Source: [Haemophilus] felis (GTDB lineage Bacteria; Pseudomonadota; Gammaproteobacteria; Enterobacterales; Pasteurellaceae). Taken from it: a DNA stretch of 45,796 bases. The stretch is from the NCBI GenBank assembly GCA_002015125.1, contig MUYB01000017.1:1-45796 (forward strand). Reading direction: 5' to 3'. Each line of letters begins with the position of its first letter. The first letter of the stretch is position 1. The position numbers and the translations under genes are program-made. A model generated the notes under the pieces. The model had not been told where the DNA came from and ran no database searches. It saw nothing but the letters and a program-made list of their open reading frames with translations. Shown one piece after another: positions 8,473 to 20,292 of the stretch.

Positions 8473-8511
8473 AAAAAAATAGCGTATTAAACTAAAATCT
8501 AATACGCTATT
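8473..8511 (-). terminator. Rho-independent terminator of brnQ
   Basis: Perfect 12-base stem (8478-8489 with 8500-8511, loop 10) followed on the minus strand by seven T (8479-8473). It lies 19 bases after the brnQ stop and shields glyQ from brnQ transcription. Confidence 0.88.
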
Positions 8512-8530
8512 CAACTCACTTAACAATCAA

Positions 8531-9820
8531 TTATTCAGCTTTAGTTACTTTACCAAGCACATAACCCACGACACAACCAACCAAAGCAAATGGTAGCCAT
8601 TCCATAGATAAATTTTTCAATGGTAAGCTCGCCATAAACTCAACACCAGCAACAGATAAAATTGACACGATGGTTACTAAACCAAGTGAAATACGCTGTG
8701 CTAAGAGCGATAAAGGCAATACTAAGTTTACTAACATCAAGAAAATAATGGTCATAGAAATTGGATAAAGCACTAATAACACAGGGACAGATTTACTAAT
8801 TACAGCACTTAAACCTTGGTTAGCTAATCCGAAGCTAATCAAAATAAATAAAATAACGTAAGATCTGTATGAAATTTTAGGAAAAATTTCATTGAAATAT
8901 TCACTTACAGAAACAGCTAAACCGACAGTTGTGGTTAAACAAGCTACCGAAACAATCAAGCCTAAAATAATACGACCTAAATCACCAAAAGTTGCAGTGG
9001 CGGCGGTATTTAAAATATAAGTACCAATATTTTGTCCTTTTGAATTTAGATCCGCGAGTGTTTCTGCACTGACAGGTAAATTGTTACCAATCCAACCTAA
9101 AGCCACATAAATTAAACCTAGTGCTACCGCCGCAATAATAGCTGCGAAAGTCGTTTGTTTAATTAATTCAGACTGATTATTCACTTTAGATTTAATCGCG
9201 TTCAACACAATGACGGAAAATGCTAAAGAAGCTAAAGCGTCCATAGTGAAATAACCTTCTAGAACACCACCTATAAAGGCGTTTTCTTTAGGAATTACAG
9301 ACGCAGGTACGGCATCTGCAGAGAATAAAATGTAAGCCTTAACGACTAATGCAATAATAGAAATTAATAAGATTGGTGTTAATACAGAGCCTATACGATC
9401 TACCATTTTTGATGGATTTAAGCTTAACCATAAGGCCAATCCAAAATAAAAGACTGTGAAAATCAGTAGAGATAACCAATTAGGATCACTTAAAAAAGGC
9501 AGAATCGCCATTTCATAAGCGGTAGCGCCAGTACGCGGACCAGCGAAGAACGGACCAATTGCAAGATAAATCGCTGTTAAGAAGGCTACGGAAAACCAAG
9601 GGTGAACACGGTTTAACACCGCTTTATAACCACCTTGATAAAATCCGCTGACGATAATCCCAATAAGAGGTAACCCCACGCCAGTTACCACAAAGCCTGC
9701 AATAGATGCCCAAAAATCACCGCCACTGTCTAAACCAAGTTTTGGTGGAAAAATTAAATTGCCTGCGCCAAAGAAAATAGCGAATAGCATAAATCCAACA
9801 ACAAAAACACTTTTGTTCAT
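8531..9820 (-). CDS. brnQ: Branched-chain amino acid transporter (LIVCS family)
   Basis: A 429-residue inner-membrane symporter for leucine, isoleucine and valine. About twelve hydrophobic segments run the full length. The N-terminus has the family signature FMLFAIFFGAGNLIFPPKLG and later LSLNPSKMVDRIGSVLTPILL. The length matches BrnQ proteins. The start is the ATG at 9820. It is a single-gene unit with its own terminator; a promoter probably lies at 9856-9880, overlapping the tex terminator. It complements the leuABCD operon at 30865-35778 in branched-chain amino acid supply. Confidence 0.95.
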   Translation of the reverse strand: MNKSVFVVGFMLFAIFFGAGNLIFPPKLGLDSGGDFWASIAGFVVTGVGLPLIGIIVSGFYQGGYKAVLNRVHPWFSVAFLTAIYLAIGPFFAGPRTGATAYEMAILPFLSDPNWLSLLIFTVFYFGLALWLSLNPSKMVDRIGSVLTPILLISIIALVVKAYILFSADAVPASVIPKENAFIGGVLEGYFTMDALASLAFSVIVLNAIKSKVNNQSELIKQTTFAAIIAAVALGLIYVALGWIGNNLPVSAETLADLNSKGQNIGTYILNTAATATFGDLGRIILGLIVSVACLTTTVGLAVSVSEYFNEIFPKISYRSYVILFILISFGLANQGLSAVISKSVPVLLVLYPISMTIIFLMLVNLVLPLSLLAQRISLGLVTIVSILSVAGVEFMASLPLKNLSMEWLPFALVGCVVGYVLGKVTKAE

Positions 9821-9865
9821 TATGTATAACCTTAAAAAAGAAAAAAGAAACGCGAATTTTACCTT

Positions 9866-9909
9866 AAAAAAAGTAATTCGAACAATTAATTATTTGAATT
9901 GCTCGAATT
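9866..9909 (-). terminator. Terminator of tex / dyad upstream of brnQ
   Basis: Arms 9875-9887 and 9897-9909 match at 12 of 13 bases around a 9-base loop, and on the minus strand a run of seven T follows (9872-9866). This fits a terminator for tex, though the stem is AT-rich. A brnQ -10 (TAAAAT, 9861-9856) with a weak -35 at the edge of the downstream arm means the same dyad could act as an operator for brnQ. Confidence 0.6.
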
Positions 9910-9991
9910 TATCCTGATGCAAAATAGCGATTAATTTATACAAAAATTTCCAGTCTAAATCATCACACAGTGACTAGAAGCTTCTGTTTTG

Positions 9992-12289
9992 TTAACGAGT
10001 TTTCCAATTCTTCAACGCATCGGCAAAGGCGTTGTTGCCAAAATTGGGGCGTTTGTTAGGACTGTTTTTAGGATTTACTTTCCCATTGCGGTCCGATTTT
10101 TCGCTGTTTTTCACCGCACTTTCCTCTAAGCGCATAGTCAGGGCAATACGTTTGCGAGGTACATCCACTTCCAGCACTTTCACTTTCACAATGTCGCCCG
10201 TTTTCACCACTTGGTGAGGATCTTCCACGAATTTATCCGACAACGAAGAAATATGCACTAAACCGTCTTGATGCACGCCAATGTCCACAAAAGCACCAAA
10301 GTTGGTTACGTTGGTCACGGTGCCTTCTAAGATCATGCCTGCTTTCAGGTCGTTGATGTCTTCCACGCCGTCCATAAAAGTGGCGGTTTTAAATTCACCT
10401 CGTGGGTCACGCCCCGGTTTTTCCAATTCTTTGAAAATATCCTGCACCGTTGGTAAACCAAATTGCGCATCAATAAATTTTTTCGCATCGAGCTGACGAA
10501 CGGCACTGGCGTTCCCCATGAGATCTTGGATTGATTGCTCGGTGGCTTGCAGAATTTTTTCCACGACGGGATAGGCTTCTGGGTGCACGCCTGAGGCATC
10601 CAGTGGGTTTTTCCCTGCGGCAATTCGCATAAAGCCTGCACATTGTTCAAAGGCTTTTGGACCTAAACGGGGCACTTTTTTCAGTTGTTCACGACTGTCG
10701 AAACGTCCGTTTTCATCACGATAGGCAACAATATTTTGTGCAAGGGTTTTGGTCATGCCTGCCACACGTGCCAATAATGGGGCAGAGGCGGTGTTTAAAT
10801 CCACACCAACGGCGTTAACACAGTCTTCCACCACCGCATCTAATTTACGGGCTAATTGGCTTTGATTGACATCATGCTGATATTGCCCCACACCAATGGC
10901 TTTTGGTTCGATTTTCACCAGCTCGGCAAGGGGATCTTGCAAGCGACGAGCAATGGATACCGCTCCACGCAAGGACACGTCTAGCTCAGGAAATTCCGTT
11001 GCGGCTAATTCGGAAGCAGAATATACGGAGGCGCCAGCCTCGCTCACTACCACGGTTTGCGGTTTGTTGCCCTCAATGGCTTTGATCACCTCTTTGGCAA
11101 AACGCTCGGTTTCACGAGAGGCGGTGCCGTTACCAATGGCGATTAATTCCACTTGATGGGTTTTGATGAGACGATAAAGGGTTGCCATGGCGGCGTCCAT
11201 TTGCCCCGTGTGTGGATAAATGGTGTCAGTGGCGAGTAATTTACCTGTGTTATCCACAACAGCGACTTTCACCCCTGTACGTAACCCTGGGTCTAAGCCC
11301 ATGGTATTTTTCGCCCCAGCAGGTGCCGCCATTAACAGTGCGGTCAGATTGCGAGCAAATACATCAATGGCTTCTTCTTCCGCTTTTTCACGCAAACTTG
11401 CCATTAATTCGGTTTCGAGGTGTAAAGCAACTTTAATTTTCCACGTCCATGCAATCACTTGCTCACGCCATTTATCCGCAGGCTGCCCCGTGAAACGCAC
11501 GCCTAAATGGTTGCGGATAATTTCTTCACAGTAACTTTGACGTACACCTTCTTCTTGTTCGGGATCCGCATTTAAGCCTAATTGCAGAATGCCTTCGTTA
11601 CGCCCACGAAACATGGCAAGTGCACGGTGCGATGGCACATTTTTCAATAATTCTTGGTGATCAAAATAATCTTGGAATTTTGCCCCTTCTGCTTCTTTGC
11701 CTTCCAAGGCTTTGGCAAAAATGACCGCACTTTGTTGCAAATAAGTCCGCACTTTTGCGAGCAAGGCAGCCTCTTCGGCAAAGCGTTCCATTAAAATGTA
11801 TTTTGCTCCGTCTAAGGCGGCTTTGGCGTCAGCGATACCTTTTTCACTGTCTACGAAAGAAAGTGCGGTGGTTTCTGGATCATTTTCAGGGCTATTCCAA
11901 AGTAAATCCGCCAAGGGCTCAAGCCCTGCTTCAATGGCGATTTGCCCTTTGGTGCGGCGCTTTGGTTTGTAAGGTAAATAGAGATCTTCAAGTTCGGTTT
12001 TGCTTTGGACTTGTTGGATTTGGGTGCGTAACTCGTCAGTGAGTTTGCCTTGTTCTTCAATAGATTTCAAAATGGTTTGACGGCGGTCTTCCAATTCACG
12101 TAAATAGATCAAACGGGTTTCAAAATGGCGTAGTTGAGTGTCATCTAGCCCACCAGTAACCTCTTTACGATAACGAGCAATAAAAGGAATAGTATTGCCC
12201 TCATCAACCAGTTGAATAGCGGCAAGAATTTGTTGAGACTGAACGCTAAGTTCAGTAGCAATAATTTGACTGATTTGTTGATTAAACAT
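9992..12289 (-). CDS. tex: Tex transcription-accessory RNA-binding protein
   Basis: A 765-residue cytoplasmic nucleic-acid-binding protein of the Tex/Spt6 family, linked to transcript turnover and tolerance of stalled transcription. Domains in order: helical N-terminal region with [19 protein letters not shown], a YqgF/RNase H-like domain (about 320-450, [16 protein letters not shown]), helix-hairpin-helix repeats (about 490-560) and a C-terminal S1 domain (about 640-715, [19 protein letters not shown]). The tail after S1 is basic and Asn-rich. I prefer ATG 12289, because the conserved start is [11 protein letters not shown]; an in-frame ATG at 12313 would add eight residues. It is divergent from greB, another transcription factor. 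Two uptake cores lie inside the coding region and a third at its 3' end. Confidence 0.95.
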   Translation of the reverse strand: MFNQQISQIIATELSVQSQQILAAIQLVDEGNTIPFIARYRKEVTGGLDDTQLRHFETRLIYLRELEDRRQTILKSIEEQGKLTDELRTQIQQVQSKTELEDLYLPYKPKRRTKGQIAIEAGLEPLADLLWNSPENDPETTALSFVDSEKGIADAKAALDGAKYILMERFAEEAALLAKVRTYLQQSAVIFAKALEGKEAEGAKFQDYFDHQELLKNVPSHRALAMFRGRNEGILQLGLNADPEQEEGVRQSYCEEIIRNHLGVRFTGQPADKWREQVIAWTWKIKVALHLETELMASLREKAEEEAIDVFARNLTALLMAAPAGAKNTMGLDPGLRTGVKVAVVDNTGKLLATDTIYPHTGQMDAAMATLYRLIKTHQVELIAIGNGTASRETERFAKEVIKAIEGNKPQTVVVSEAGASVYSASELAATEFPELDVSLRGAVSIARRLQDPLAELVKIEPKAIGVGQYQHDVNQSQLARKLDAVVEDCVNAVGVDLNTASAPLLARVAGMTKTLAQNIVAYRDENGRFDSREQLKKVPRLGPKAFEQCAGFMRIAAGKNPLDASGVHPEAYPVVEKILQATEQSIQDLMGNASAVRQLDAKKFIDAQFGLPTVQDIFKELEKPGRDPRGEFKTATFMDGVEDINDLKAGMILEGTVTNVTNFGAFVDIGVHQDGLVHISSLSDKFVEDPHQVVKTGDIVKVKVLEVDVPRKRIALTMRLEESAVKNSEKSDRNGKVNPKNSPNKRPNFGNNAFADALKNWKTR
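10113..10121 (-). repeat. DNA uptake signal sequence core
   Basis: Exact ACCGCACTT on the plus strand, inside the 3' part of tex. Confidence 0.85.
11724..11732 (-). repeat. DNA uptake signal sequence core
   Basis: Exact ACCGCACTT on the plus strand, inside tex. A one-mismatch copy (TCCGCACTT) follows within 30 bases. Confidence 0.8.
11861..11869 (+). repeat. DNA uptake signal sequence core
   Basis: Exact AAGTGCGGT inside tex, the third core in this gene. Confidence 0.85.
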
Positions 12290-12389
12290 AGTTTTTCTTT
12301 CTAAATTAAGCATAAAAAATTCGCCATAGAATACTGGTTTTTAGGGGAAAATGGTAGGCTTTCCTTTCTGCAAAAGCTTCGTTACACTA

Positions 12390-12398
12390 ACCGCACTT
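12390..12398 (-). repeat. DNA uptake signal sequence core
   Basis: Exact ACCGCACTT in the tex-greB divergent intergenic region, 20 bases before the greB start, so it falls in the greB promoter or leader. Confidence 0.85.
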
Positions 12399-12418
12399 TT
12401 ACATAACCAAGAAGAAAA

Positions 12419-12895
12419 ATGGCAAAATCAAATTACATCACTCGCACTGGTTGGAACGCTTTAGATCAAGAACTCAAATTTTTGTGGAAAGAAGAACGTC
12501 CTAAAGTAACCCAAGCGGTTTCAGATGCTGCCGCCTTGGGTGATCGTAGCGAAAATGCAGAATATATCTATGGTAAACGGCGGTTGAGAGAGATTGACCG
12601 CCGAGTACGCTTTTTAACTAAACGCTTAGAAGTGCTACAAATTGTAGATTATCACCCCAAACAAGAAGGAAAAGTATTTTTTGGCGCTTGGGTAGAGCTG
12701 GAAAATGAACAAGGCGAAATCAAGCAATATCGTCTTGTGGGTTGCGATGAATTCGATCCAAGCAAAAATTGGATTTCTATTGACTCCCCTGTGGCTAGAG
12801 CATTGATTGGTAAAAGTGTTGACGATGAGATTTTGGTGGATACACCATCAGGTAAAGTGCGGTTATATATCAATAGAATTTGGTATGAAAAATAA
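12419..12895 (+). CDS. greB: Transcript cleavage factor GreB
   Basis: A 158-residue cytoplasmic factor that enters the RNA polymerase secondary channel and stimulates cleavage of backtracked RNA. The N-terminal coiled coil (about 1-75) carries the tip acidic residues in ALGDRSENAEY, and the C-terminal globular domain (about 80-158) includes GDDEF-like CDEFDPSKNWISIDSPVARAL and IGKSVDDEI. The longer, basic GreB-type N-terminus (KRRLREIDRRVRFLTKRLE) separates it from GreA. AGAAGA lies 5 bases before the ATG. It is divergent from tex and ends in a bidirectional terminator against the porin. Confidence 0.95.
   Translation: MAKSNYITRTGWNALDQELKFLWKEERPKVTQAVSDAAALGDRSENAEYIYGKRRLREIDRRVRFLTKRLEVLQIVDYHPKQEGKVFFGAWVELENEQGEIKQYRLVGCDEFDPSKNWISIDSPVARALIGKSVDDEILVDTPSGKVRLYINRIWYEK
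12855..12863 (+). repeat. DNA uptake signal sequence core
   Basis: Exact AAGTGCGGT inside the 3' end of greB. Confidence 0.85.
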
Positions 12896-12902
12896 GGGAT
12901 AA

Positions 12903-12930
12903 AAAAGGTTGAACATAAGTTCAACCTTTT
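12903..12930. terminator. Bidirectional terminator between greB and the porin
   Basis: Perfect 12-base stem (12903-12914 with 12919-12930, loop ATAA), with A and T runs at the outer ends in both directions. It serves greB on the plus strand and the porin gene on the minus strand. Confidence 0.9.
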
Positions 12931-12953
12931 GACACTAGAAATCTAATAATCAA

Positions 12954-14114
12954 TTAGAATAATACACGTAAACCTACACCAAAGCGATTATCTGTTACTT
13001 TTGTTCCTTTAAGCACCTCTCGTGTAACATTCTGCGGAGTAGTAGGGGAACCGTAGTTATGTTCGATAGTTCTCTTGTCTTTCTCAACTTCACGTGCAAA
13101 TTCAGCATAAACAATAACATTTGAGTTAAATTTATAATCACTACCTAAAACAAAAGTATCACTTTGAATTTTACTATTTGGTAGAGTATGATAAGAATGT
13201 ACTATAGTACCATTTTCAACATAATTAATTTCGTCACCATGTTGTCTAGTTTCACCTCTTTGCCATTGTGCATAAACTTTCATGGGTTCCGCAATTTGAT
13301 AAGATGCTCCCACTAAAAAATCTGTAATCGTTCTTGCTTTGAATTCAGCAGGGAGTTTCTCTTTGAAAATAGTTTGACCATATTCTGCACCAAAAGCTAC
13401 TGGACCAAAAGTAATTTGGCTTGCTACTCGCCAGCCAGAGGACTGAAAAGCAGTTTTAGTTGTAGTGTTTAAATTAGATTTATCAACAAAATATCCCGTA
13501 GCTAAATCTAAGGAGATGTTTTGTGACAAGTCCCCTTTATAAAAAAGGGACGCTTGATAAACGTATTTATCTTTATATTCCGTATCATCATCAATTTCTA
13601 ATGAAGTATTGTTTCGTGCGGAGTCACCAAACGCATAATCTAAACCAAAGCCAAAACCATGCATATCTGCAGAGCGGAATTTAACTGATTTATCTGCATC
13701 AGCGAATAAGTTGTTTTCTGCTTTGAAATAATGCGCATGATTGTTTAACAACACATCATCACCATTGGTAGATTGTTTACCAAATGTGAATTTACCCACG
13801 TTGTTTACATCAAAACCAGCGAAAAGTTTATTTAATTTTGGGTTACCAAAATTGCGTGGATCATTTTCATCTTCAAAACCAATTTCAACACCACCAAGAG
13901 CGCTTAAATTGTCATTAATTTTATGAGATACATTGAATTGTAATTTTGATTCATGGTTCACTAAGTCAACACGTTCATTTTTAAATTTAGTTAATGCAAC
14001 GCCGATTTCACCGTTTACATCAACTTTTGTGCCGTCTTTTTCAAATACTGTTGCAGCATTTGCTGAGCTAGCAAACACTGCCACCGTTGCTAATGCAATG
14101 ATTGTCTTTTTCAT
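12954..14114 (-). CDS. Outer-membrane porin, OmpP2-like
   Basis: A 386-residue general diffusion porin of the Gram-negative type. Residues 1-20 are a Sec signal peptide (MKKTIIALATVAV, cleavage after SSANA). The mature chain begins ATVFEKDGTKVDVNGEIGVAL, alternates as in a beta-barrel, and ends in VGLRVLF with the C-terminal Phe needed for outer-membrane insertion. Asn/Asp-rich stretches such as DSARNNTSLEIDDD and HNYGSPTTPQNVTRE look like variable surface loops. AAGGA lies 6 bases before the ATG at 14114. Its promoter has a run of 11 T reaching from the -35 into the spacer (see 14170-14198), which could make expression phase-variable. It is monocistronic. Close to the H. influenzae P2 family; whether it is the major porin cannot be told. 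Confidence 0.92.
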   Translation of the reverse strand: MKKTIIALATVAVFASSANAATVFEKDGTKVDVNGEIGVALTKFKNERVDLVNHESKLQFNVSHKINDNLSALGGVEIGFEDENDPRNFGNPKLNKLFAGFDVNNVGKFTFGKQSTNGDDVLLNNHAHYFKAENNLFADADKSVKFRSADMHGFGFGLDYAFGDSARNNTSLEIDDDTEYKDKYVYQASLFYKGDLSQNISLDLATGYFVDKSNLNTTTKTAFQSSGWRVASQITFGPVAFGAEYGQTIFKEKLPAEFKARTITDFLVGASYQIAEPMKVYAQWQRGETRQHGDEINYVENGTIVHSYHTLPNSKIQSDTFVLGSDYKFNSNVIVYAEFAREVEKDKRTIEHNYGSPTTPQNVTREVLKGTKVTDNRFGVGLRVLF

Positions 14115-14169
14115 ATTTAATCCTTTTTTAATTCGTTCGTTATAGAGTTTTTGCTAAAAAAGCGATCGA

Positions 14170-14198
14170 ATTATAGCAAAATACAAAAAAAAAAACAA
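14170..14198 (-). promoter_or_regulatory. Predicted porin promoter with a homopolymer in the spacer
   Basis: On the minus strand TTGTTT (14198-14193) and a perfect TATAAT (14175-14170) stand exactly 17 bases apart. A run of 11 T (14195-14185) overlaps the end of the -35 and fills half the spacer, so any slippage changes the spacing. The predicted leader is about 50 bases. Confidence 0.65.
14185..14195. repeat. Mononucleotide tract of 11 A/T
   Basis: Eleven consecutive A on the plus strand (T on the porin's strand). Tracts of this length are prone to slipped-strand mispairing. It lies between and partly within the porin promoter boxes. Confidence 0.95.
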
Positions 14199-14254
14199 GG
14201 ACTTAGCGTTAAGTGGATTATTCAACCTCAATAGAGCATATAAAAAAGCAACGT

Positions 14255-16338
<2,084 letters not shown>

Positions 16339-16378
16339 TTAATTATCCAGCCGAACATATCAGCTTATGTTGAGTAAC

Positions 16379-16404
16379 AAAAAAGCCCCGCATTTGTGCG
16401 AGGC
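16379..16404 (-). terminator. Rho-independent terminator after rpmA
   Basis: GC-rich 8-base stem (16385-16392 with 16397-16404, loop of 4, one G-T pair) followed on the minus strand by six T (16384-16379). It would separate the ribosomal protein pair from yhbE-obgE, probably only partly. Confidence 0.88.
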
Positions 16405-16427
16405 ATTTTAAATTTGAATAGTTAAAA

Positions 16428-16685
16428 TTATTCAGTAACAATACTTACATATTGACGGCTTTTATCGCCTTTTACTTCAAATTTTACTTTACCATCTGCA
16501 GTTGCAAATAAGGTGTGATCGCGGCCCATGCCTACGTTTGAACCCGCGTGGAATTTAGTACCACGTTGACGAACGATAATGCTACCTGCTAAAACAGACT
16601 CTCCACCGAAACGTTTAACACCAAGGCGTTTAGCTTCAGAATCACGACCGTTACGAGTTGAACCACCAGCTTTTTTAGTTGCCAT
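16428..16685 (-). CDS. rpmA: 50S ribosomal protein L27
   Basis: An 85-residue ribosomal protein whose N-terminal tail reaches the peptidyl-transferase centre. The start [20 protein letters not shown] and [20 protein letters not shown] are the family hallmarks. It follows rplU by 20 bases in one operon and is followed by a strong terminator. Confidence 0.98.
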   Translation of the reverse strand: MATKKAGGSTRNGRDSEAKRLGVKRFGGESVLAGSIIVRQRGTKFHAGSNVGMGRDHTLFATADGKVKFEVKGDKSRQYVSIVTE

Positions 16686-16705
16686 CTACTTGATCTCCTC
16701 TGAAA

Positions 16706-17017
16706 TTATGCTTGAATCCCAGTGATTTTCACTTCTGTGAACCACTGACGATGACCTTGCTGTTTACGGCTGTGTTTGCGACGACGGAATTTAACGATTT
16801 TTACTTTATCGCCACGACCGTGTGCAACTACTTCAGCCACTACTTTACCGCCAGCAACAACTGGGGCACCAATTTTAACATCTTCACCGTTAACGACCAT
16901 TAACACTGAGTCAAATTCAACTGTTTCACCAGTTGCCACTTCAAGTTTTTCTAAACGAACTACTTGACCTTCGCTTACTCTGTGCTGTTTACCGCCACTT
17001 TGAAAAACTGCGTACAT
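16706..17017 (-). CDS. rplU: 50S ribosomal protein L21
   Basis: A 103-residue 23S rRNA-binding ribosomal protein. The conserved start [17 protein letters not shown] begins at 17017, with GGAG upstream in the right place; the open frame runs 17 codons further but that part has no family match. The C-terminus has [19 protein letters not shown], the basic rRNA-binding stretch. First gene of the rplU-rpmA unit, driven by the promoter at 17092-17120 and divergent from ispB, as in E. coli. Confidence 0.97.
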   Translation of the reverse strand: MYAVFQSGGKQHRVSEGQVVRLEKLEVATGETVEFDSVLMVVNGEDVKIGAPVVAGGKVVAEVVAHGRGDKVKIVKFRRRKHSRKQQGHRQWFTEVKITGIQA

Positions 17018-17091
17018 ATATACTCCGCTATAATGGTGCTTTAAATAGAAATTATCTAAGCACCGCAAAATTCACATAAAATAGGTCGCGA

Positions 17092-17120
17092 ATTCTACGC
17101 AAAAAACAACCTAAGAGCAA
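17092..17120 (-). promoter_or_regulatory. Predicted rplU promoter
   Basis: On the minus strand TTGCTC (17120-17115), a 17-base spacer and TAGAAT (17097-17092). The leader to the rplU start is about 70 bases. Confidence 0.7.
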
Positions 17121-17244
17121 GTTATTATTTAGAATAAAATAAAAAAAGTATCAATTTCTCTGAATTGATTTCAGAATTAATAGAAAATTCGATACAATCC
17201 CGCTCGCTTTGTTCTATAACTCTCTAGATTATTTAAAGGTGAAA

Positions 17245-18237
17245 ATGAACTATACCGACAATCTACTTAGTCTTACCCAAATTCAACAACTTATTGAACA
17301 AGATATGCAACAAGCTAATGCTCAAATCTTGGCTCAATTAAATTCTGATGTAACCTTAATAAATCAACTCGGTTACTACATTATTCAAAGTGGTGGAAAG
17401 CGCATTCGCCCAATGATTGCTATTTTAGCGGCTAAAGCCCTTGGTTTTAGCGGGAATGAAGCTATTACTTGTGCAATTTTTATTGAGTTCATTCATACTG
17501 CCACTCTACTTCACGACGACGTAGTTGATGAATCCGAATTACGACGTGGTAATCCAACCGCAAATGCTGAATTTGGTAATGCGGCTAGTGTATTAGTTGG
17601 TGATTTCATTTATACACGAGCATTTCAGTTAATGACGGCACTTAATTCTCTCCCTATTCTGAAAATTATGTCTGATGCGACTAACGTCATTGCAGAAGGT
17701 GAAGTGCAGCAACTAATGAACATAAATGATCCAGATACAACCGAAGAAAATTATATGAAGGTTATTTATGGAAAAACCGCACGCCTATTTGAAGCAGCAA
17801 CCCATTGTGCTGCGATTATTGCACAGGCAACACCTGACCAAGAGGTGGCGCTACAACGATATGGTCGCTATTTAGGCACAGCATTCCAATTGGTTGATGA
17901 CATATTGGATTATAGCGCCAGCGCTGAAAAATTAGGCAAAAATATCGGCGACGATTTAGCCGAAGGCAAACCAACGCTCCCACTTCTGCACGCAATGCGA
18001 AATGGCAATCCGCAACAAGCGGCGTTAATTCGTGAAGCCATTGAGCAGGGCGGCAAGCGTGATGCCTTAGATGAGATTTTAGCCATTATGTCCGAGCAAA
18101 AATCGCTGGATTACACGATGCAACGAGCCAAACAAGAAGCTCAAAAAGCCGTCGATGCCATCGCCATTTTGCCTGAGAGTGAGTTTAAACAGGCGTTAAG
18201 TTCACTGGCATATTTGTCGGTGGATCGAAAATATTAA
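17245..18237 (+). CDS. ispB: Octaprenyl diphosphate synthase
   Basis: A 330-residue trans-polyprenyl diphosphate synthase that builds the long isoprenoid side chain of ubiquinone or menaquinone from FPP and IPP. The first Asp-rich motif is [15 protein letters not shown] and the second is [16 protein letters not shown] binds IPP and [13 protein letters not shown] follows. I choose ATG 17245 because AAAGGTG sits just upstream; a start at 17209 would add twelve unmatched residues. Chain length cannot be set from sequence alone. It is divergent from rplU; a TACAAT -10 lies near 17193-17198. A terminator follows. Confidence 0.95.
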   Translation: MNYTDNLLSLTQIQQLIEQDMQQANAQILAQLNSDVTLINQLGYYIIQSGGKRIRPMIAILAAKALGFSGNEAITCAIFIEFIHTATLLHDDVVDESELRRGNPTANAEFGNAASVLVGDFIYTRAFQLMTALNSLPILKIMSDATNVIAEGEVQQLMNINDPDTTEENYMKVIYGKTARLFEAATHCAAIIAQATPDQEVALQRYGRYLGTAFQLVDDILDYSASAEKLGKNIGDDLAEGKPTLPLLHAMRNGNPQQAALIREAIEQGGKRDALDEILAIMSEQKSLDYTMQRAKQEAQKAVDAIAILPESEFKQALSSLAYLSVDRKY

Positions 18238-18245
18238 AGAGAGTC

Positions 18246-18272
18246 CCCCTCTTTAGCAAAGAGGGGAGTTTT
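18246..18272 (+). terminator. Rho-independent terminator after ispB
   Basis: Perfect 9-base stem CCCCTCTTT (18246-18254) with AAAGAGGGG (18258-18266), then AGTTTTA. The loop is only three bases, so the last pair may open. Confidence 0.75.
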
Positions 18273-18302
18273 ATCGAGCAAATTTCAAACTTAGTGATAA
18301 AA

Positions 18303-19010
18303 ATGACAGAAAATCTAGAACAACAACCAACCAAGAAAACCCGCAAGGGTAAAGATCCGAACGCCCCTTTTGTGCGTGAAAAATTAACCCTTCCCAACGG
18401 ACACAACAAATTGCTGTTGCACTCTTGCTGTGCGCCCTGTTCGGGGGAGGTGATGGAAGCCATTCACGCCTCAGGCATTGAATTTACCATCTATTTCTAC
18501 AACCCCAATATCCACCCGCTCAAAGAGTATTTGATCCGCAAGGAAGAGAACATTCGCTTTGCGGAAAAATGGGGGATTCCATTTATTGATGCGGATTACG
18601 ATCGCCAAGAGTGGTTTGACCGCGCTAAAGGTATGGAAGATGAACCAGAGCGTGGCATTCGTTGCACCATGTGCTTTGATATGCGATTTGAAAAAGCGGC
18701 ACAATACGCCCACGAAAACGGCTTTCCTGTGTTTACCAGCTGTTTGGGGATTTCTCGCTGGAAAGATATGAACCAAATCAACGGCTGTGGACACCGTGCC
18801 GCCGAAAAATATGATGACGTGGTCTATTGGGATTACAACTGGCGTAAAGGCGGTGGCTCGCAACGGATGATTGAAATTAGCAAGCGTGAGCGTTTTTATC
18901 AGCAAGAGTATTGCGGCTGCGTGTATTCCTTGCGTGATACAAACAAATGGCGTGAGGCGAATGGTCGCCAAAAAATTGAGATTGGTAAACTTTACTATTC
19001 TGCCGATTAA
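18303..19010 (+). CDS. queH: Epoxyqueuosine reductase QueH
   Basis: A 235-residue enzyme (DUF208) that reduces epoxyqueuosine to queuosine in the wobble position of tRNAs; it is the cobalamin-independent alternative to QueG. It carries the family's metal ligands: [13 protein letters not shown] near residue 45, [16 protein letters not shown] near 120 and [14 protein letters not shown] near 205, with [10 protein letters not shown] between. An in-frame GTG at 18294 could give three more residues; ATG 18303 is preferred, though its Shine-Dalgarno is weak. It lies behind the ispB terminator and ends in a terminator facing rhlB. Confidence 0.93.
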   Translation: MTENLEQQPTKKTRKGKDPNAPFVREKLTLPNGHNKLLLHSCCAPCSGEVMEAIHASGIEFTIYFYNPNIHPLKEYLIRKEENIRFAEKWGIPFIDADYDRQEWFDRAKGMEDEPERGIRCTMCFDMRFEKAAQYAHENGFPVFTSCLGISRWKDMNQINGCGHRAAEKYDDVVYWDYNWRKGGGSQRMIEISKRERFYQQEYCGCVYSLRDTNKWREANGRQKIEIGKLYYSAD

Positions 19011-19016
19011 AAAACT

Positions 19017-19038
19017 AACAGCTCCTTAAGGAGCTGTT
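19017..19038. terminator. Bidirectional terminator between queH and rhlB
   Basis: Perfect 9-base stem AACAGCTCC (19017-19025) with GGAGCTGTT (19030-19038), loop TTAA. It has A residues upstream and T residues downstream, serving both convergent genes. Confidence 0.82.
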
Positions 19039-19044
19039 GTTATC

Positions 19045-20292
19045 TTAATATTTTTTATTATTAAACTTTCTTGATTTAGTTTTGATTGCGTTAAAGCCAT
19101 GCCGCCGACGAGCAACTTTTGGCAACGTTAATAATGCTTCGGGATCATATTGACTCACAGGAACTTGATGCGAAATATAATGTTCAATCGCAGGTAAATT
19201 CATTGCATATTCTTCACAGGCAAAACTAATAGAAACGCCGCTTTCTCCTGCACGCCCAGTACGCCCAATGCGGTGCACATAGTCTTCACAATCGTCGGGC
19301 AAATCGTAGTTGAATACGTGGGTCACATCAGAAATATGCAACCCTCTAGCGGCGACATCCGTCGCCACCAAAATATCCAAATCGCCATCGGTAAATTGCT
19401 TGAGCAGGGCAAGGCGTTTTTTCTGCGCTACATCGCCAGTTAATAACCCAACTCTATGACCGTCCGCAGCCAAATAACCCCAAATTTCCTCGCAACGGTG
19501 CTTAGTGTTAGCAAACACAATGGCTCGCTCCGGCCATTCTTCTTCTAACAAGGTAAGCAACAACGCCATTTTGTCTTGGTTCGACGGGTAAAATAATTCT
19601 TCCTTAATGCGATGTCCTGTTTTTTGGAAAGGCTCAATTTCGATATATTCAGGCTCATTCATATCTTCAAAAGCTAACTCTCGAACCCTATAAGATAAGG
19701 TTGCGGAAAATAGCATCGTTAAACGTTCTTGTGGCGCTGGGCATTTACGCAATAAATAACGAATATCTCGAATAAAGCCTAAATCAAACATTCTGTCTGC
19801 TTCATCTAGCACAACAACTTGAATCTGATCCAAACGGATAATACCTTGCTTCACATAATCAATCACACGGCCAGTAGTTCCAATTAAAATATCTACACCC
19901 TGTTCAATGGCTTTTAATTGCTTGTCATAACCATCGCCACCATAGGCCAAGGCGGTTTTTAATCCTGTTGCCTGAGCTAAAAAAGCCGCATCATTACCAA
20001 TCTGCACTGCTAATTCTCGAGTCGGAGCAAGAATTAACGCCTTTGGCTGTTTGCTCTCTTCCAATGTTTTTTGAGAAAGTAAATGATGAAATGTGGCAGT
20101 TAAAAATGCCATGGTTTTTCCCGTGCCAGTTTGTGCCTGCCCTGCCACATCTCTCCCAGCTAATGTAATGGGAAGACTGAGCGCTTGAATTGGTGTGCAA
20201 TATTCAAAGCCTTTTTCTTGCAATGCTCTTAAAATCAGAGAATGAAGGGGGAAATCACGAAAAGATTGTTCAGTTAAATAACTTTTGGACAT
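19045..20292 (-). CDS. rhlB: ATP-dependent RNA helicase RhlB
   Basis: A 415-residue DEAD-box helicase, the helicase of the RNA degradosome in E. coli. Motifs: Q motif with [10 protein letters not shown], Walker [28 protein letters not shown], then in the second domain [25 protein letters not shown] and [10 protein letters not shown]. The alignment from [16 protein letters not shown] on matches RhlB rather than SrmB. ATG 20292 with AGGAAA upstream is chosen; a 19-residue hydrophobic extension to 20349 has no family support. The C-terminal basic tail is short. It is divergent from rho, as near E. coli rho, and PNPase (pnp, 27570-29714) is a likely partner. Confidence 0.95.
   Translation of the reverse strand: MSKSYLTEQSFRDFPLHSLILRALQEKGFEYCTPIQALSLPITLAGRDVAGQAQTGTGKTMAFLTATFHHLLSQKTLEESKQPKALILAPTRELAVQIGNDAAFLAQATGLKTALAYGGDGYDKQLKAIEQGVDILIGTTGRVIDYVKQGIIRLDQIQVVVLDEADRMFDLGFIRDIRYLLRKCPAPQERLTMLFSATLSYRVRELAFEDMNEPEYIEIEPFQKTGHRIKEELFYPSNQDKMALLLTLLEEEWPERAIVFANTKHRCEEIWGYLAADGHRVGLLTGDVAQKKRLALLKQFTDGDLDILVATDVAARGLHISDVTHVFNYDLPDDCEDYVHRIGRTGRAGESGVSISFACEEYAMNLPAIEHYISHQVPVSQYDPEALLTLPKVARRRHGFNAIKTKSRKFNNKKY

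Noticed and set aside
16706..17120. L21 leader regulatory RNA
   Set aside because: The leader is about 70 bases and I could not see a conserved structured element; known L21 leaders are mainly from other phyla.
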